64,000 bases of DNA from Flavobacterium jejuense. GTDB taxonomy: Bacteria; Bacteroidota; Bacteroidia; Flavobacteriales; Flavobacteriaceae. The DNA is taken from assembly GCF_006491595.2 (NCBI RefSeq), contig NZ_VEVQ02000018.1, positions 1 through 64,000 of the forward strand, given 5' to 3'. Both the position numbers and the translations under genes were made by a program. Numbering within the stretch: the stretch's first letter is position 1; the number at the start of each line of letters is the position of its first letter. The notes beneath the pieces were generated by a model. That model saw nothing but the letters and a program-made list of their open reading frames with translations. It did no database searches and was not told the origin of the DNA. This document shows positions 35,366 through 44,485 of the stretch, piece by piece.

Positions 35366-35437
35366 GGTCCGTTCGTCTAGGGGTTAGGACGCCAGGTTTT
35401 CATCCTGGTAACACGGGTTCGATTCCCGTACGGACTA
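35366..35437 (+). tRNA. tRNA-Glu (anticodon TTC)
   Basis: 72 nt. Acceptor GGTCCGT pairs with ACGGACT (the first pair is G-U). D-arm GTCTAGGGGTTAGGAC; anticodon stem CCAGG/CCTGG with loop TTTTCAT, giving anticodon TTC; T-arm CGGGTTCGATTCCCG. Discriminator A; CCA is not encoded. Confidence 0.97.
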
Positions 35438-35450
35438 CAAAATATCTCAA

Positions 35451-35522
35451 GGCCCGTTCGTCTATCGGTTAGGACGCCAGGTTTTCATCCTGGTAAGAGG
35501 GGTTCGATTCCCCTACGGGCTA
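35451..35522 (+). tRNA. tRNA-Glu (anticodon TTC), second copy
   Basis: 72 nt, 13 bp after the first copy. Acceptor GGCCCGT/ACGGGCT, the same anticodon arm with loop TTTTCAT, T-arm GGGGTTCGATTCCCC. It differs from the first copy by compensated changes in the acceptor and T stems and a few D-loop and variable-region bases. CCA not encoded. Confidence 0.97.
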
Positions 35523-35677
35523 CAAAATTAGTTGTGAAATAGTTTTATAAAATAACATTTCAGTGTCTCGAGATTTTATTTTATTAGTTAAAACCAAAGT
35601 GATTATTTTAATTGTGGGAGGTTTTTCTTTTTTAACTAGTAGTTTATAACGATTATTACAATTAAAAAAAGAACAAA

Positions 35678-35929
35678 ATGGCAAATCATAAATCTGCTTT
35701 AAAAAGAATTAGAAGTAACGAGAAGAAAAGAGTGTTAAATAGATACCAACACAAAACGACTCGTAATGCTATCAAAGCTATTCGTTTAGCTACAGATAAG
35801 ACCGAAGCTTCTGCAAAATTAGCAACTGTAATTTCTATGATTGATAAATTAGCTAAGAAAAATATTATTCATAATAATAAAGCTTCTAATTTAAAATCTA
35901 AATTAACTAAACATGTTGCGGCATTATAA
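35678..35929 (+). CDS. rpsT: 30S ribosomal protein S20
   Basis: 83 residues, all helical and very basic: MANHKSALKRIRSNEKKRVL at the start, DKLAKKNIIHNNKASNLKSK and LTKHVAAL at the end. Standard bacterial S20, which binds 16S rRNA early in 30S assembly. The 155 bp between the tRNAs and the gene include an AT-rich leader without clear structure. A terminator follows 28 bp after the stop. Confidence 0.97.
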   Translation: MANHKSALKRIRSNEKKRVLNRYQHKTTRNAIKAIRLATDKTEASAKLATVISMIDKLAKKNIIHNNKASNLKSKLTKHVAAL

Positions 35930-35956
35930 TTATCAATTATAATTCTAAAAAGATAT

Positions 35957-35984
35957 AAAGCTCTCAATTTGAGGGCTTTTTTGT
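35957..35984 (+). terminator. Terminator after rpsT
   Basis: AAAGCTCTC (35957-35965) pairs with GAGGGCTTT (35971-35979), one G-U pair, loop AATTT, followed by T's. Confidence 0.85.
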
Positions 35985-36028
35985 ATATCATATTATTTAT
36001 GGATAGTGTTTTATCCAAAAAAAAACCT

Positions 36029-36037
36029 TACTTTTGC
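36029..36037 (+). promoter_or_regulatory. Promoter core of typA
   Basis: TACTTTTGC matches TAnnTTTG and lies 20 bp before the typA start codon. Confidence 0.55.
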
Positions 36038-36057
36038 ACCTTCAAAAAAATAGTTAA

Positions 36058-37854
36058 ATGACATCTATTAGAAACATCGCAATTATTGCACACGTTGACC
36101 ACGGTAAGACTACATTGGTTGACAAAATTATGTATCACTGCCAATTATTTCGTGAAAACGAAAACACAGGTGATTTGATCCTGGATAACAACGACCTAGA
36201 GCGTGAAAGAGGAATTACTATTACCTCTAAAAACGTATCGGTAACGTATAAGGGTACAAAAATCAATATTATTGATACTCCTGGTCACGCGGATTTTGGT
36301 GGAGAAGTGGAACGTGTATTAAATATGGCTGATGGTGTTTGTCTTTTAGTAGATGCTTTTGAAGGACCTATGCCTCAAACAAGATTTGTGTTACAGAAAG
36401 CTATTGATTTAGGATTAAAACCATGCGTTGTAATCAATAAAGTAGATAAAGAGAATTGCACACCTGAAGAAGTTCATGAAAAAGTTTTCGATTTGATGTT
36501 TGAATTAGGTGCAACCGAAGAACAATTGGATTTTCCAACGGTTTATGGTTCTGCAAAAAATAATTGGATGTCAGATGATTTTAGAAATCAAACTGAAAAT
36601 ATAGAGCCTTTATTAGATATGGTTTTGGCTAATGTGCCTGCACCAAAAGTATCAGAAGGAACTCCTCAAATGTTAATCACATCATTAGACTTTTCAAGTT
36701 TTACTGGACGTATCGCAATTGGTCGTTTAGAAAGAGGTGTTTTAAGAGAAGGTATGCCAATCTCTTTGGTTAAAAGAGATGGTAAAGTAATCAAATCAAG
36801 AATTAAAGAATTACATACTTTTGAAGGTTTAGGACGTAGAAAAGTTGAAGAAGTTATTGCTGGAGATATCTGTGCAATTGTAGGTGTTGAAGGTTTTGAA
36901 ATTGGTGATACTATTGCTGATTTTGAAAACCCTGAGGCTTTACAAACTATTGCTATTGATGAGCCTACAATGAGCATGTTGTTTACAATTAATGATTCTC
37001 CTTTCTTTGGTAAAGAAGGTAAATTTGTTACTTCAAGACACATTAGAGATAGACTGACTAAAGAATTAGAGAAAAACCTTGCGATGAAAGTTGGTGAAAC
37101 TGATTCTGCTGATAAATTTATGGTTTTTGGACGTGGAGTTCTTCACTTATCTGTTCTTATTGAGACAATGAGAAGAGAAGGCTATGAATTGCAAATTGGT
37201 CAACCACAAGTAATTATCAAAGAAATTGATGGTGTTAAATGTGAGCCAATTGAAGAACTAACAATTGATTTACCTGAAAACCTTTCTGGTAGAGCGGTAG
37301 AATTTGTTTCTATACGTAAAGGAGAAATGTTAAGTATGGAAGGTAAAGGAGAAAGAATGATTGTAAAATTCAACATTCCTTCTCGTGGGATTATAGGCTT
37401 ACGTAATCAATTATTAACTGCTACAGCTGGTGAAGCTATCATGGCACACCGTTTTATTGGGTACGAACCGTTTAAAGGTGAAATTCCTGGAAGAAATAGT
37501 GGTTCTTTAATCTCTATGGAAAACGGAAAAGCAATTCCTTATTCAATTGATAAATTACAAGATAGAGGAAAATTCTTTGTTGACCCTAACGAAGATATAT
37601 ATGAAGGTCAGGTTATTGGAGAGAATACACGTAGTGATGATATGGTTGTTAATGTTACTAAGACAAAAAAATTATCAAACGTACGCTCTTCTGGTGCTGA
37701 TGATAAAGCAAGGATTATTCCTGCGATAAAGTTCTCTTTGGAGGAAGCTTTAGAGTATATTCAAAAAGATGAATATGTTGAAGTTACACCTAAATCGCTA
37801 CGTTTACGTAAGATTTATTTAAATGAGAATGATAGAAAACGTTTTAAAATGTAA
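36058..37854 (+). CDS. typA: Translational GTPase TypA/BipA
   Basis: 598 residues. GTP-binding motifs: AHVDHGKTTLVDKIM (G1), RGITITSK (G2), DTPGHADFGGEVER (G3), NKVDKENC (G4). EF-G-like domains II, III and V follow, plus the TypA-specific C-terminal domain (RNSGSLISMENGKAIPYSID, TPKSLRLRKIYL). A ribosome-binding GTPase important under stress such as cold. Single gene with its own promoter and terminator. Confidence 0.97.
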   Translation: MTSIRNIAIIAHVDHGKTTLVDKIMYHCQLFRENENTGDLILDNNDLERERGITITSKNVSVTYKGTKINIIDTPGHADFGGEVERVLNMADGVCLLVDAFEGPMPQTRFVLQKAIDLGLKPCVVINKVDKENCTPEEVHEKVFDLMFELGATEEQLDFPTVYGSAKNNWMSDDFRNQTENIEPLLDMVLANVPAPKVSEGTPQMLITSLDFSSFTGRIAIGRLERGVLREGMPISLVKRDGKVIKSRIKELHTFEGLGRRKVEEVIAGDICAIVGVEGFEIGDTIADFENPEALQTIAIDEPTMSMLFTINDSPFFGKEGKFVTSRHIRDRLTKELEKNLAMKVGETDSADKFMVFGRGVLHLSVLIETMRREGYELQIGQPQVIIKEIDGVKCEPIEELTIDLPENLSGRAVEFVSIRKGEMLSMEGKGERMIVKFNIPSRGIIGLRNQLLTATAGEAIMAHRFIGYEPFKGEIPGRNSGSLISMENGKAIPYSIDKLQDRGKFFVDPNEDIYEGQVIGENTRSDDMVVNVTKTKKLSNVRSSGADDKARIIPAIKFSLEEALEYIQKDEYVEVTPKSLRLRKIYLNENDRKRFKM

Positions 37855-37863
37855 TTAAATTAT

Positions 37864-37891
37864 AAACTGCCTTGAGAAAGGCAGTTTTTTT
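37864..37891 (+). terminator. Terminator after typA
   Basis: AAACTGCCTT (37864-37873) pairs perfectly with AAGGCAGTTT (37878-37887), loop GAGA, then T's. Confidence 0.9.
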
Positions 37892-37897
37892 ATATTA

Positions 37898-38335
37898 ATG
37901 ATTATGAAAGTTAAATTAAAATTTGGCATTGGTCAATTACTTTTTGGAATGAAGCAAAAAGAGGTAGAAGAAATTTATGGTAAACCTAGCAAGCAATATG
38001 AAGATGAGGAAGATAATGTTGTATATGTTTACAACGACCATAAAATGAGATTGACTTTTTATGAAGAAGAAGAATTGAGATTGGGGTATATTACTTCTTC
38101 AAATGATCAATTGGAATTATTTGACTCTAAAGTGATAGGTAAATCATGGGATGAAATACAAAATTTACTGGTACAAAATAAATTATCTAATTTTGAAACT
38201 GAAATAGTTGATGGTACTGAAAATTATTTTTTTGAAGATAATTGGTTATTTGTAAATGTAGATTATGGTTTAGTATTCAAAATTGAACTTGGGGCTGTTT
38301 TTAACAATCAAGACGAGTTTGATTGGAAATTTTGA
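37898..38335 (+). CDS. Hypothetical protein, SmpA-like fold possible
   Basis: 145 residues, acidic, no signal or membrane segment. It starts MIMKVKLKFGIGQLLFGMKQ; a second ATG two codons in is also possible. The pattern GMKQKEVEEIYGKPSKQYED resembles the turn of SmpA/OmlA-type domains and the repeat seems to recur (GKSWDEIQNLLVQNKLSNFE). No family is assigned with confidence. The gene begins 6 bp after the typA terminator and ends before a palindromic bidirectional terminator, so it may be expressed by readthrough. Confidence 0.6.
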   Translation: MIMKVKLKFGIGQLLFGMKQKEVEEIYGKPSKQYEDEEDNVVYVYNDHKMRLTFYEEEELRLGYITSSNDQLELFDSKVIGKSWDEIQNLLVQNKLSNFETEIVDGTENYFFEDNWLFVNVDYGLVFKIELGAVFNNQDEFDWKF

Positions 38336-38356
38336 TAGAAGGAGAAGGAGAAGAAT

Positions 38357-38400
38357 AAAAAGCAAAGTCATATTTTAATTAAAATATGACTTTGCTTTTT
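38357..38400. terminator. 44-nt perfectly palindromic bidirectional terminator
   Basis: The sequence is an exact inverted repeat centred between 38378 and 38379: AAAAAGCAAAGTCATATTTT on the left mirrors AAAATATGACTTTGCTTTTT on the right. A's on one side and T's on the other allow termination in both directions, and it lies between two convergent genes. Confidence 0.9.
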
Positions 38401-38416
38401 AATGTAATATGATTTG

Positions 38417-39403
38417 TTAGTTTTGGCTAATGTTGTGTTCTTCAAGAATTTTATTAAACTCTGATAAATTATTCTTTTTCTTGTATTCAGTATAAATCAT
38501 TTGAATTATTTTTTCAGCATCAGACCTGTAAGGTGATTTTTTTTGAATATAGAGTAAATAGGCTTTACACATATTATCTAATCCTTTTTCTAAATTATTT
38601 AAATTTTGAAAATAAATTACACCTATTCCGTAAAAGACTTCTGGATTATCGGGTTGAATATCTCCTAGTTTTTCATAAGCTTTAATTGCTTTCTTATATT
38701 CTTTTTTATAAATATATGCTACACCTATATTTTGTAAAGGCATTAATCCGTAAGGGTCTATTTTTAATGATTTTTCATAAGCATTTATAGCTTCATCGTA
38801 ATTGTTTAATTTCCTATAACAAATTCCCATATTATCATAAGCAAAAGCAAAATCAGAATCTACTGCAACTGCTTTTTTGTAGTAGTTAATTGCACTTTTA
38901 TAATCTTCTGTTTTTGTAGCATCTAATCCTTTATTATAGTATTCTAATGCTAAGTTGTTTGAAGATAGAGAGTTGTGGTTTACTTTGTCATTTATGGATA
39001 TTTTAGACTTAATAGAGGTACAGTTGTCGACTATATCTCTTTCTAGCTCATAATAAGCTTCTTTGTATTCTTTTGAGTTAGGATCTGGATTGATTAAAAT
39101 ATTTATATCTTTTTTTTCTTCTTTTTTCTTCTTTTTATCTAAATCAATTTCAATATCAGCCATTTGAATTCCAAACTGATATACGGAGACTTGTTTGTCT
39201 ATACAATTATTAATTTCAGAGGCTAAACTGTCTTTTATTTTATTAAAAGTATCAATTGAATCAATACATTTACATGCGTTTTGAGATAACTCTTTTAAGA
39301 AATTTTCTTTGTTAAATTTGAATGTATTTTTCTTCTCTTTTTCTTGACCAAAAATTGATTGGACAATTAAAAGTCCCAAAATGATGAATCGATTTGTTTT
39401 CAT
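38417..39403 (-). CDS. Secreted TPR-repeat protein
   Basis: 328 residues with a signal peptide (FIILGLLIVQSIFGQ). Residues about 30-140 are charged and contain two Cys-rich spots (NACKCIDSID, EINNCIDKQV). From about 150 there are at least three to four tetratricopeptide repeats (ALEYYNKGLDATKTEDYKSA, FAFAYDNMGICYRKLNNYDE, LMPLQNIGVAYIYKKEYKKA). Such proteins are scaffolds in the periplasm; no partner is evident. The gene stands apart from the ClC gene. Confidence 0.75.
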   Translation of the reverse strand: MKTNRFIILGLLIVQSIFGQEKEKKNTFKFNKENFLKELSQNACKCIDSIDTFNKIKDSLASEINNCIDKQVSVYQFGIQMADIEIDLDKKKKKEEKKDINILINPDPNSKEYKEAYYELERDIVDNCTSIKSKISINDKVNHNSLSSNNLALEYYNKGLDATKTEDYKSAINYYKKAVAVDSDFAFAYDNMGICYRKLNNYDEAINAYEKSLKIDPYGLMPLQNIGVAYIYKKEYKKAIKAYEKLGDIQPDNPEVFYGIGVIYFQNLNNLEKGLDNMCKAYLLYIQKKSPYRSDAEKIIQMIYTEYKKKNNLSEFNKILEEHNISQN

Positions 39404-39456
39404 ATTAAAAAGTATTAATGAAAATAAATTTAGAATTTAAAAATGAAACAAAAAAA

Positions 39457-41283
39457 TTATTCAATAACCATTTCTTTTAATTGACTTCTGTATTTTTCAA
39501 GAATCATTGTTTTATGGATGAATCCGATGAAAGAACCATTTTTAAATACAGGTAATACTGAAGTGTCAGTTTTTTCAAATTTATCCAAAACATTTTCTAT
39601 TGTTTCATTGTGTAAAATAATTTCCTTTGGAGCCTGCATGATTTCATGTGTGGAAGTATATTTAACTTTGAAAGCTGAAAAAATAATAGATCGAATTTTG
39701 GTATCATCTAAATAAATCAAGCCTAAAAAATCCTTTTTTTCATTAAAAACAGGAAATACAAAGTCATCGGAATATTTAATTGTTTCAACAAAATTTTCTA
39801 AAGAATTTGATTCTTGAATTGACTTATAATTGGTCAGAATGAAATTTGTAATATGTAATGAGGTTAGAATGTTTTTATCTTTATCATTTGTAAAAACTTC
39901 TCCTTTATCTGCTAAATGTTTTATATCGAAAGAATAAGGTTCGAATCTTTTTGAAATAGCGAAACTAACTGATGATACAATCATTAGAGGAACCATAAGA
40001 TTATATCCACTTGTTATCTCTGCAATTAAGAAAATAGCAGTTAAAGGCGCATGAAATAGACCGCTTAAAACACCAGCCATTCCTACTAAAGTAAAATTAC
40101 TTACCGATAGATGTTTTGTTACTCCTAATAGATTAGAAAGTTTTGCAATAAAAAAACCCAAATAAGATCCTACAAATAAAGAAGGTGCAAAATTCCCACC
40201 ATTTCCGCCTGAACCTAGTGTTAGACCAGTTGCGTAAACTTTAATCATCATAGTAATTCCAACAAAAAAGAGAAGTATCCAACTGTTAGATTTATAATTA
40301 CTCAATAGTGTGTTTTCTAAAATGTTTTCAGGATTTGCGTTAGCTAAAGTTTTAATACTTTCATATCCTTCACCAAATAAAGATGGGAACAAAAAAATCA
40401 AGATTGCTAGAATTGAAGCTCCATATAAAGCTCTTTTGTAATTACCCATTTTTAGATTAGCAAAATGATGTTCTACTTTTCTGAAAATTCTTGAATAATA
40501 AATAGACATGAAACCAGATAGAAGTCCTAAGATAATATATTGAGGTATATTATGATAATCAAAAGCTTCTCCTTGCTTAAAAACTAATAAAATATCTTCG
40601 TTTAAAATTATAGTTGATACTAGTGCACCAGTTGCCGCACTAATCATAATAGGAATAAATGCTGTAATACTTATTTCTGCTAAAACTACCTCTATAGCAA
40701 AAAGAACTCCAGCTATAGGAGCATTAAATGCAGCAGCAATTCCTGAAGCGACTCCACAGGCTAACAATAGGGATCTGTCTTTATAGGTTAATCTGTAATT
40801 TTGAGCGTAATTACTTCCAAAAGCGGCACCAGTAACTGTAATAGGTGATTCTAATCCTGCACTTCCACCTAAACCTACAGTAAAAGAGCTAGTTAGTATT
40901 TGGGAGTACATTTGTTTTACAGGCATTATTCCTCCTTTTTTAGCAACTGCATACATGATGTGTGAGGTTCCTTTTTGTATTGAGCCGTCTAATAGTTTTT
41001 TAACAATTACAACCGTTACAAGAATACCAATTATTGGTAATATACTGTTACTGTAAGGTAAATGAAGCGAGTTATTAAGATTTTGAGCAAATTTATAGAC
41101 TAAGTGCGCAAATGCTTTTAATAAAATTACTGCTAAAGCAGAGGATGTACTCACTAAAACACAAGAAAAATAAATAAATTGCCTAGGTGTAAGTAAAGAT
41201 TTCAGAATAAAAACTAATCGTTCTAATCGTTTAAAGCCTTTGCTTACTAATTGAATAATTGATTTCTTCTTCTTCGTAGACAT
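39457..41283 (-). CDS. ClC-type chloride/proton antiporter with CBS domains
   Basis: 608 residues. About ten to twelve membrane helices fill residues 30-440. ClC selectivity motifs are present: GLGGSAGLESPITV (gating Glu kept), GIAAAFNAPIAGVLFAIEV and GSGGNGGNFAPSLFVG. Two CBS domains follow from about 465 (NSLENFVETIKYSDDFVFPV and MQAPKEIILHNETIENVLDK), likely binding nucleotides for regulation. It exchanges chloride for protons at the inner membrane. Channel versus exchanger is not decidable with certainty. Confidence 0.9.
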   Translation of the reverse strand: MSTKKKKSIIQLVSKGFKRLERLVFILKSLLTPRQFIYFSCVLVSTSSALAVILLKAFAHLVYKFAQNLNNSLHLPYSNSILPIIGILVTVVIVKKLLDGSIQKGTSHIMYAVAKKGGIMPVKQMYSQILTSSFTVGLGGSAGLESPITVTGAAFGSNYAQNYRLTYKDRSLLLACGVASGIAAAFNAPIAGVLFAIEVVLAEISITAFIPIMISAATGALVSTIILNEDILLVFKQGEAFDYHNIPQYIILGLLSGFMSIYYSRIFRKVEHHFANLKMGNYKRALYGASILAILIFLFPSLFGEGYESIKTLANANPENILENTLLSNYKSNSWILLFFVGITMMIKVYATGLTLGSGGNGGNFAPSLFVGSYLGFFIAKLSNLLGVTKHLSVSNFTLVGMAGVLSGLFHAPLTAIFLIAEITSGYNLMVPLMIVSSVSFAISKRFEPYSFDIKHLADKGEVFTNDKDKNILTSLHITNFILTNYKSIQESNSLENFVETIKYSDDFVFPVFNEKKDFLGLIYLDDTKIRSIIFSAFKVKYTSTHEIMQAPKEIILHNETIENVLDKFEKTDTSVLPVFKNGSFIGFIHKTMILEKYRSQLKEMVIE

Positions 41284-41331
41284 TACAAAATTTAAAATTT
41301 CTGCGAAGTTAGGGTTTAATTAAAAAATACG

Positions 41332-41916
41332 CTAATCATTCATTATTTTTTCTGATGCCATTTGTTGAATATCTTCAAAAAATAAGATAAATTCTTTTTC
41401 AAAATCATCATAAAACAATTGTAATTCTTCAATTGCATATTGCATTTTTGATTTGAATTTAGTGCGATAATCCATTTGATATAAAATGGTTCCTATTCCT
41501 TCAATACTTTCATAACTTAGTAACCAATTTTGTTTTACCATATTGGGATACATTTTTTGAATTTTTAAAGTCAATTTATCAAAGTTAGTATCCAGTAAAT
41601 GATAAAAATTTGATACATATTGGTTTAGTGGTACAGAAGAATAAGTATTCCAGTTTTTTGCTAAAAAATGGTCATAAAAAATATCCATTATTACACCAGA
41701 ATAATGACCATATTTTTCATGAAGACGATGCTTACTTTTTCTGAAAACAGGATGCATGTCAGTAAATGAATCAATTGCTCGGTGAAGTAGGATGCCTTTT
41801 TTTATCTCTTTTGGGAAATTATTATAACTATCACCTTTAATGCCATCGGCCATAAAATTCCCTATTTTTATATAGTCATTGTCACCGGAAAGATAAATAT
41901 GAGCAAGGAAATTCAT
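41332..41916 (-). CDS. Acyl carrier protein phosphodiesterase-like protein (AcpH/DUF479)
   Basis: 194 residues. It begins MNFLAHIYLSGDNDYIKIGN and has FMADGIKG, GILLHRAIDSFTDMHPVF, HYSGVIMDIFYDHFLAKNW and the C-terminal EELQLFYDDFEKEF, all AcpH family landmarks. The His/Asp residues would bind metal and hydrolyse the phosphopantetheine link of ACP. In Bacteroidota the activity is not proven. It is divergent from glmM. Confidence 0.85.
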   Translation of the reverse strand: MNFLAHIYLSGDNDYIKIGNFMADGIKGDSYNNFPKEIKKGILLHRAIDSFTDMHPVFRKSKHRLHEKYGHYSGVIMDIFYDHFLAKNWNTYSSVPLNQYVSNFYHLLDTNFDKLTLKIQKMYPNMVKQNWLLSYESIEGIGTILYQMDYRTKFKSKMQYAIEELQLFYDDFEKEFILFFEDIQQMASEKIMND

Positions 41917-42018
41917 TGTGTAAGTATTAGAGTTTGTAGTATGTTGTTAAATACCATTTGTAATAGGTATCGTAAATATAGTAAAATTTGTTAAGTTTTT
42001 TTTTAACTCACAACTTCC

Positions 42019-42026
42019 TATCTTTG
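42019..42026 (+). promoter_or_regulatory. Promoter core of glmM
   Basis: TATCTTTG fits TAnnTTTG and lies 22 bp before the glmM start. Confidence 0.5.
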
Positions 42027-42048
42027 TTTTTCTAAATAATAACATAAT

Positions 42049-43437
42049 ATGACCTTAATAAAATCAATATCCGGAATTCGTGGTACAATTGGAGGAAAAG
42101 TGGGAGATAATCTTACTCCAGTTGATGCTGTAAAATTTGCTTCGGCTTATGGAACATTTCTAAAAAATAATAGTGAAAAAGAAAAATTAAAAGTTGTAAT
42201 AGGAAGAGATGCACGAATTTCTGGACCAATGATTCATAATTTAGTTCAAAATACTTTGATTGGTTTAGGAATTGATATTATTGATTTAGGATTGTCTACT
42301 ACGCCAACAGTTGAGATTGCTGTACCCTTAGAAAAAGCTGATGGAGGAATTATACTAACTGCTTCTCATAATCCAAAACAATGGAATGCGTTAAAATTAT
42401 TGAATAGTAAAGGCGAATTTTTAAGTGGTAATGATGGAGCCAAAATTTTAGAAATTGCAGAAACAGAAGCTTTTAATTTTTCTGATGTGGATAGTTTAGG
42501 AGAGGTAACTGATAATTCTTCTTATATGGATATTCACATAGATGAGGTTTTAGGTTTATCTCTAGTAAATGCTGATGCTGTAAAAGCAAGAAATTTTAAA
42601 GTTGTAGTAGATGGAGTTAACTCTTCTGGTGGAATTGTAATTCCTGATTTATTGGAACAAATGGGAGTTGAAGTTGTTAAATTATATTGTGAACCTAATG
42701 GTCATTTTCCACATAATCCAGAGCCTTTGAAAGAACATTTAGGAGATATCTGTAAATTGGTGGTTGAAGAGAAAGCTGATTTAGGTATTGTAGTAGATCC
42801 CGATGTGGACCGATTGGCTTTTATATCGAATGATGGTGAAATGTTTGGAGAAGAATATACACTAGTTGCGGTAGCTGATTATGTCTTAGGAAGAACCAAA
42901 GGGAATACGGTTTCTAATATGTCCTCTTCTAGAGCATTAAGAGATATTACAGTGAAGCATGGAGGAACATACCAAGCGAGTGCTGTGGGTGAAGTGAATG
43001 TAGTTACTTTAATGAAAGAAACGAATGCAGTTATTGGTGGTGAGGGTAATGGAGGTATTATTTATCCTGAAAGTCATTATGGTAGAGATAGTTTAGTTGG
43101 AGTAGCTTTGTTTTTAACACATTTAGCTAATTTAGATATGACTGTTGCTCAATTAAGAGCGAGTTATCCCCAATATTTCATGAGTAAAAATAAAATTGAA
43201 CTGACTCCTCAAATTGATGTTGATTTAATATTGAAAGCAATGACTGAAAAGTACGAAAAAGAGGATATATCAACAATTGATGGAGTTAAAATAGATTTTC
43301 CAACTGAATGGGTACATTTAAGAAAATCAAACACAGAACCAATTATTCGTATTTATACAGAAGCATCAACTCAAAAAGGAGCTGATGTTTTAGCAGAACG
43401 ATTTGTCAATGAATTGAAAGACATTGCAGGGATATAA
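42049..43437 (+). CDS. glmM: Phosphoglucosamine mutase
   Basis: 462 residues of the alpha-D-phosphohexomutase family. The N-terminus is SISGIRGTIGGKVGDNLTP. The phosphorylated Ser106 sits in LTASHNPKQWNALK, the metal loop is DPDVDRLAF, the sugar loop GGEGNGGIIYP and the phosphate loop RKSNTEPIIRIY. It converts glucosamine-6-phosphate to glucosamine-1-phosphate for peptidoglycan and LPS. A phosphoglucomutase/phosphomannomutase role is possible, since the Bacteroidota enzymes are close; in either case it might also handle mannose-phosphate (speculative). Confidence 0.9.
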   Translation: MTLIKSISGIRGTIGGKVGDNLTPVDAVKFASAYGTFLKNNSEKEKLKVVIGRDARISGPMIHNLVQNTLIGLGIDIIDLGLSTTPTVEIAVPLEKADGGIILTASHNPKQWNALKLLNSKGEFLSGNDGAKILEIAETEAFNFSDVDSLGEVTDNSSYMDIHIDEVLGLSLVNADAVKARNFKVVVDGVNSSGGIVIPDLLEQMGVEVVKLYCEPNGHFPHNPEPLKEHLGDICKLVVEEKADLGIVVDPDVDRLAFISNDGEMFGEEYTLVAVADYVLGRTKGNTVSNMSSSRALRDITVKHGGTYQASAVGEVNVVTLMKETNAVIGGEGNGGIIYPESHYGRDSLVGVALFLTHLANLDMTVAQLRASYPQYFMSKNKIELTPQIDVDLILKAMTEKYEKEDISTIDGVKIDFPTEWVHLRKSNTEPIIRIYTEASTQKGADVLAERFVNELKDIAGI

Positions 43438-43464
43438 ATTTTTTTAAATACATTTTATAAAGAG

Positions 43465-43472
43465 TATCTTTG
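43465..43472 (+). promoter_or_regulatory. Promoter core of the glycosyltransferase-coaE pair
   Basis: TATCTTTG fits TAnnTTTG, 13 bp before the ATG at 43486, which would give a very short leader. Confidence 0.45.
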
Positions 43473-43485
43473 TTAAAAAACGGAG

Positions 43486-44478
43486 ATGCTTTTTTCTTTT
43501 ATAATACCAGTTTATAATCGTCCAGATGAAATAGACGAATTATTGCAAAGTCTAACTCTTTTTGACTTTGACGATTCCTTTGAAGTAGTAGTTGTTGAAG
43601 ATGGTTCTACAATACCTTGTCATGCTATTATTGATAAATATATAGGATTATTAGATATAGCTTATTATTTTAAGCCTAATTCAGGACCAGGTAATTCTCG
43701 TAATTTTGGTATGCAAAAGGCAAAGGGAGATTACTTTATAATTTTAGATTCTGATTGTATACTTCCTGAAGAATATTTAAAAGTAATTTCCTATTCTTTA
43801 AAGAACAATTTTGTAGACTGTTTTGGTGGACCAGATAAAGCTTTGGATACTTTTTCTACTATTCAAAAAGCAATTAATTTTTCAATGACTTCTTTTTTGA
43901 CTACAGGTGGAATAAGAGGAGGAAGTGAAAAAGTGGATAAGTTTCAGCCTAGAAGTTTTAATATGGGATTGTCTAAGGAGGCTTTTGAAGTTTCTAAAGG
44001 GTTTGGTAATATTCATCCAGGAGAAGATCCAGATTTGTCAATTAGATTATGGGAATTAGGCTTTTCAACAAAACTTATAAAAGAAGGTTATGTTTATCAT
44101 AAAAGAAGAATCGATTGGAAAAAATTTTACACTCAAGTAAATAAATTTGGTAAAGCAAGACCTATTTTAAATTTATGGTACCCAAAATATGCTAAGATGA
44201 CGTTTTGGTTTCCATCTTTATTTCTATTAGGTTTTATTTTTAGTTGTTTTTTAGTTGTTTTTTCAATTCCTTATCTGTTTTTCTTTTTTTTAATCTACTT
44301 TGGAATGATTTTTGTAAGTTCATTATTACAAAATAAAAGTGTTGAAATAGCGTTTTATTCTATAGTAGCTACTAGTATTCAATTTTATGGATATGGTATT
44401 GGGTTTTTAAAGTCTTTTATTAATTTGTTTGTATTAAAAAGACAGCCAGAGAAAGCACATCCTGAACTATTTTTTTAA
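43486..44478 (+). CDS. Family 2 glycosyltransferase
   Basis: 330 residues. A GT-A catalytic domain occupies about 1-235: SFIIPVYNRPDEIDELLQSL, EVVVVEDGS, GPGNSRNFGMQKAKGDYFII and LDSDCILP (DxD-like metal site). Two to three membrane helices follow (LFLLGFIFSCFLVVFSIPYL, then FFFFLIYFGMIFVSSLL). Membrane-attached enzyme that transfers a sugar from a nucleotide donor, acceptor unknown. Seven bp upstream of coaE, thus probably cotranscribed. Confidence 0.88.
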   Translation: MLFSFIIPVYNRPDEIDELLQSLTLFDFDDSFEVVVVEDGSTIPCHAIIDKYIGLLDIAYYFKPNSGPGNSRNFGMQKAKGDYFIILDSDCILPEEYLKVISYSLKNNFVDCFGGPDKALDTFSTIQKAINFSMTSFLTTGGIRGGSEKVDKFQPRSFNMGLSKEAFEVSKGFGNIHPGEDPDLSIRLWELGFSTKLIKEGYVYHKRRIDWKKFYTQVNKFGKARPILNLWYPKYAKMTFWFPSLFLLGFIFSCFLVVFSIPYLFFFFLIYFGMIFVSSLLQNKSVEIAFYSIVATSIQFYGYGIGFLKSFINLFVLKRQPEKAHPELFF

Positions 44479-44485
44479 AAGGAAT

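Noticed and set aside
36666..37043. 125-residue frame antisense to typA
   Set aside because: Shadow of the strongly conserved typA coding sequence.
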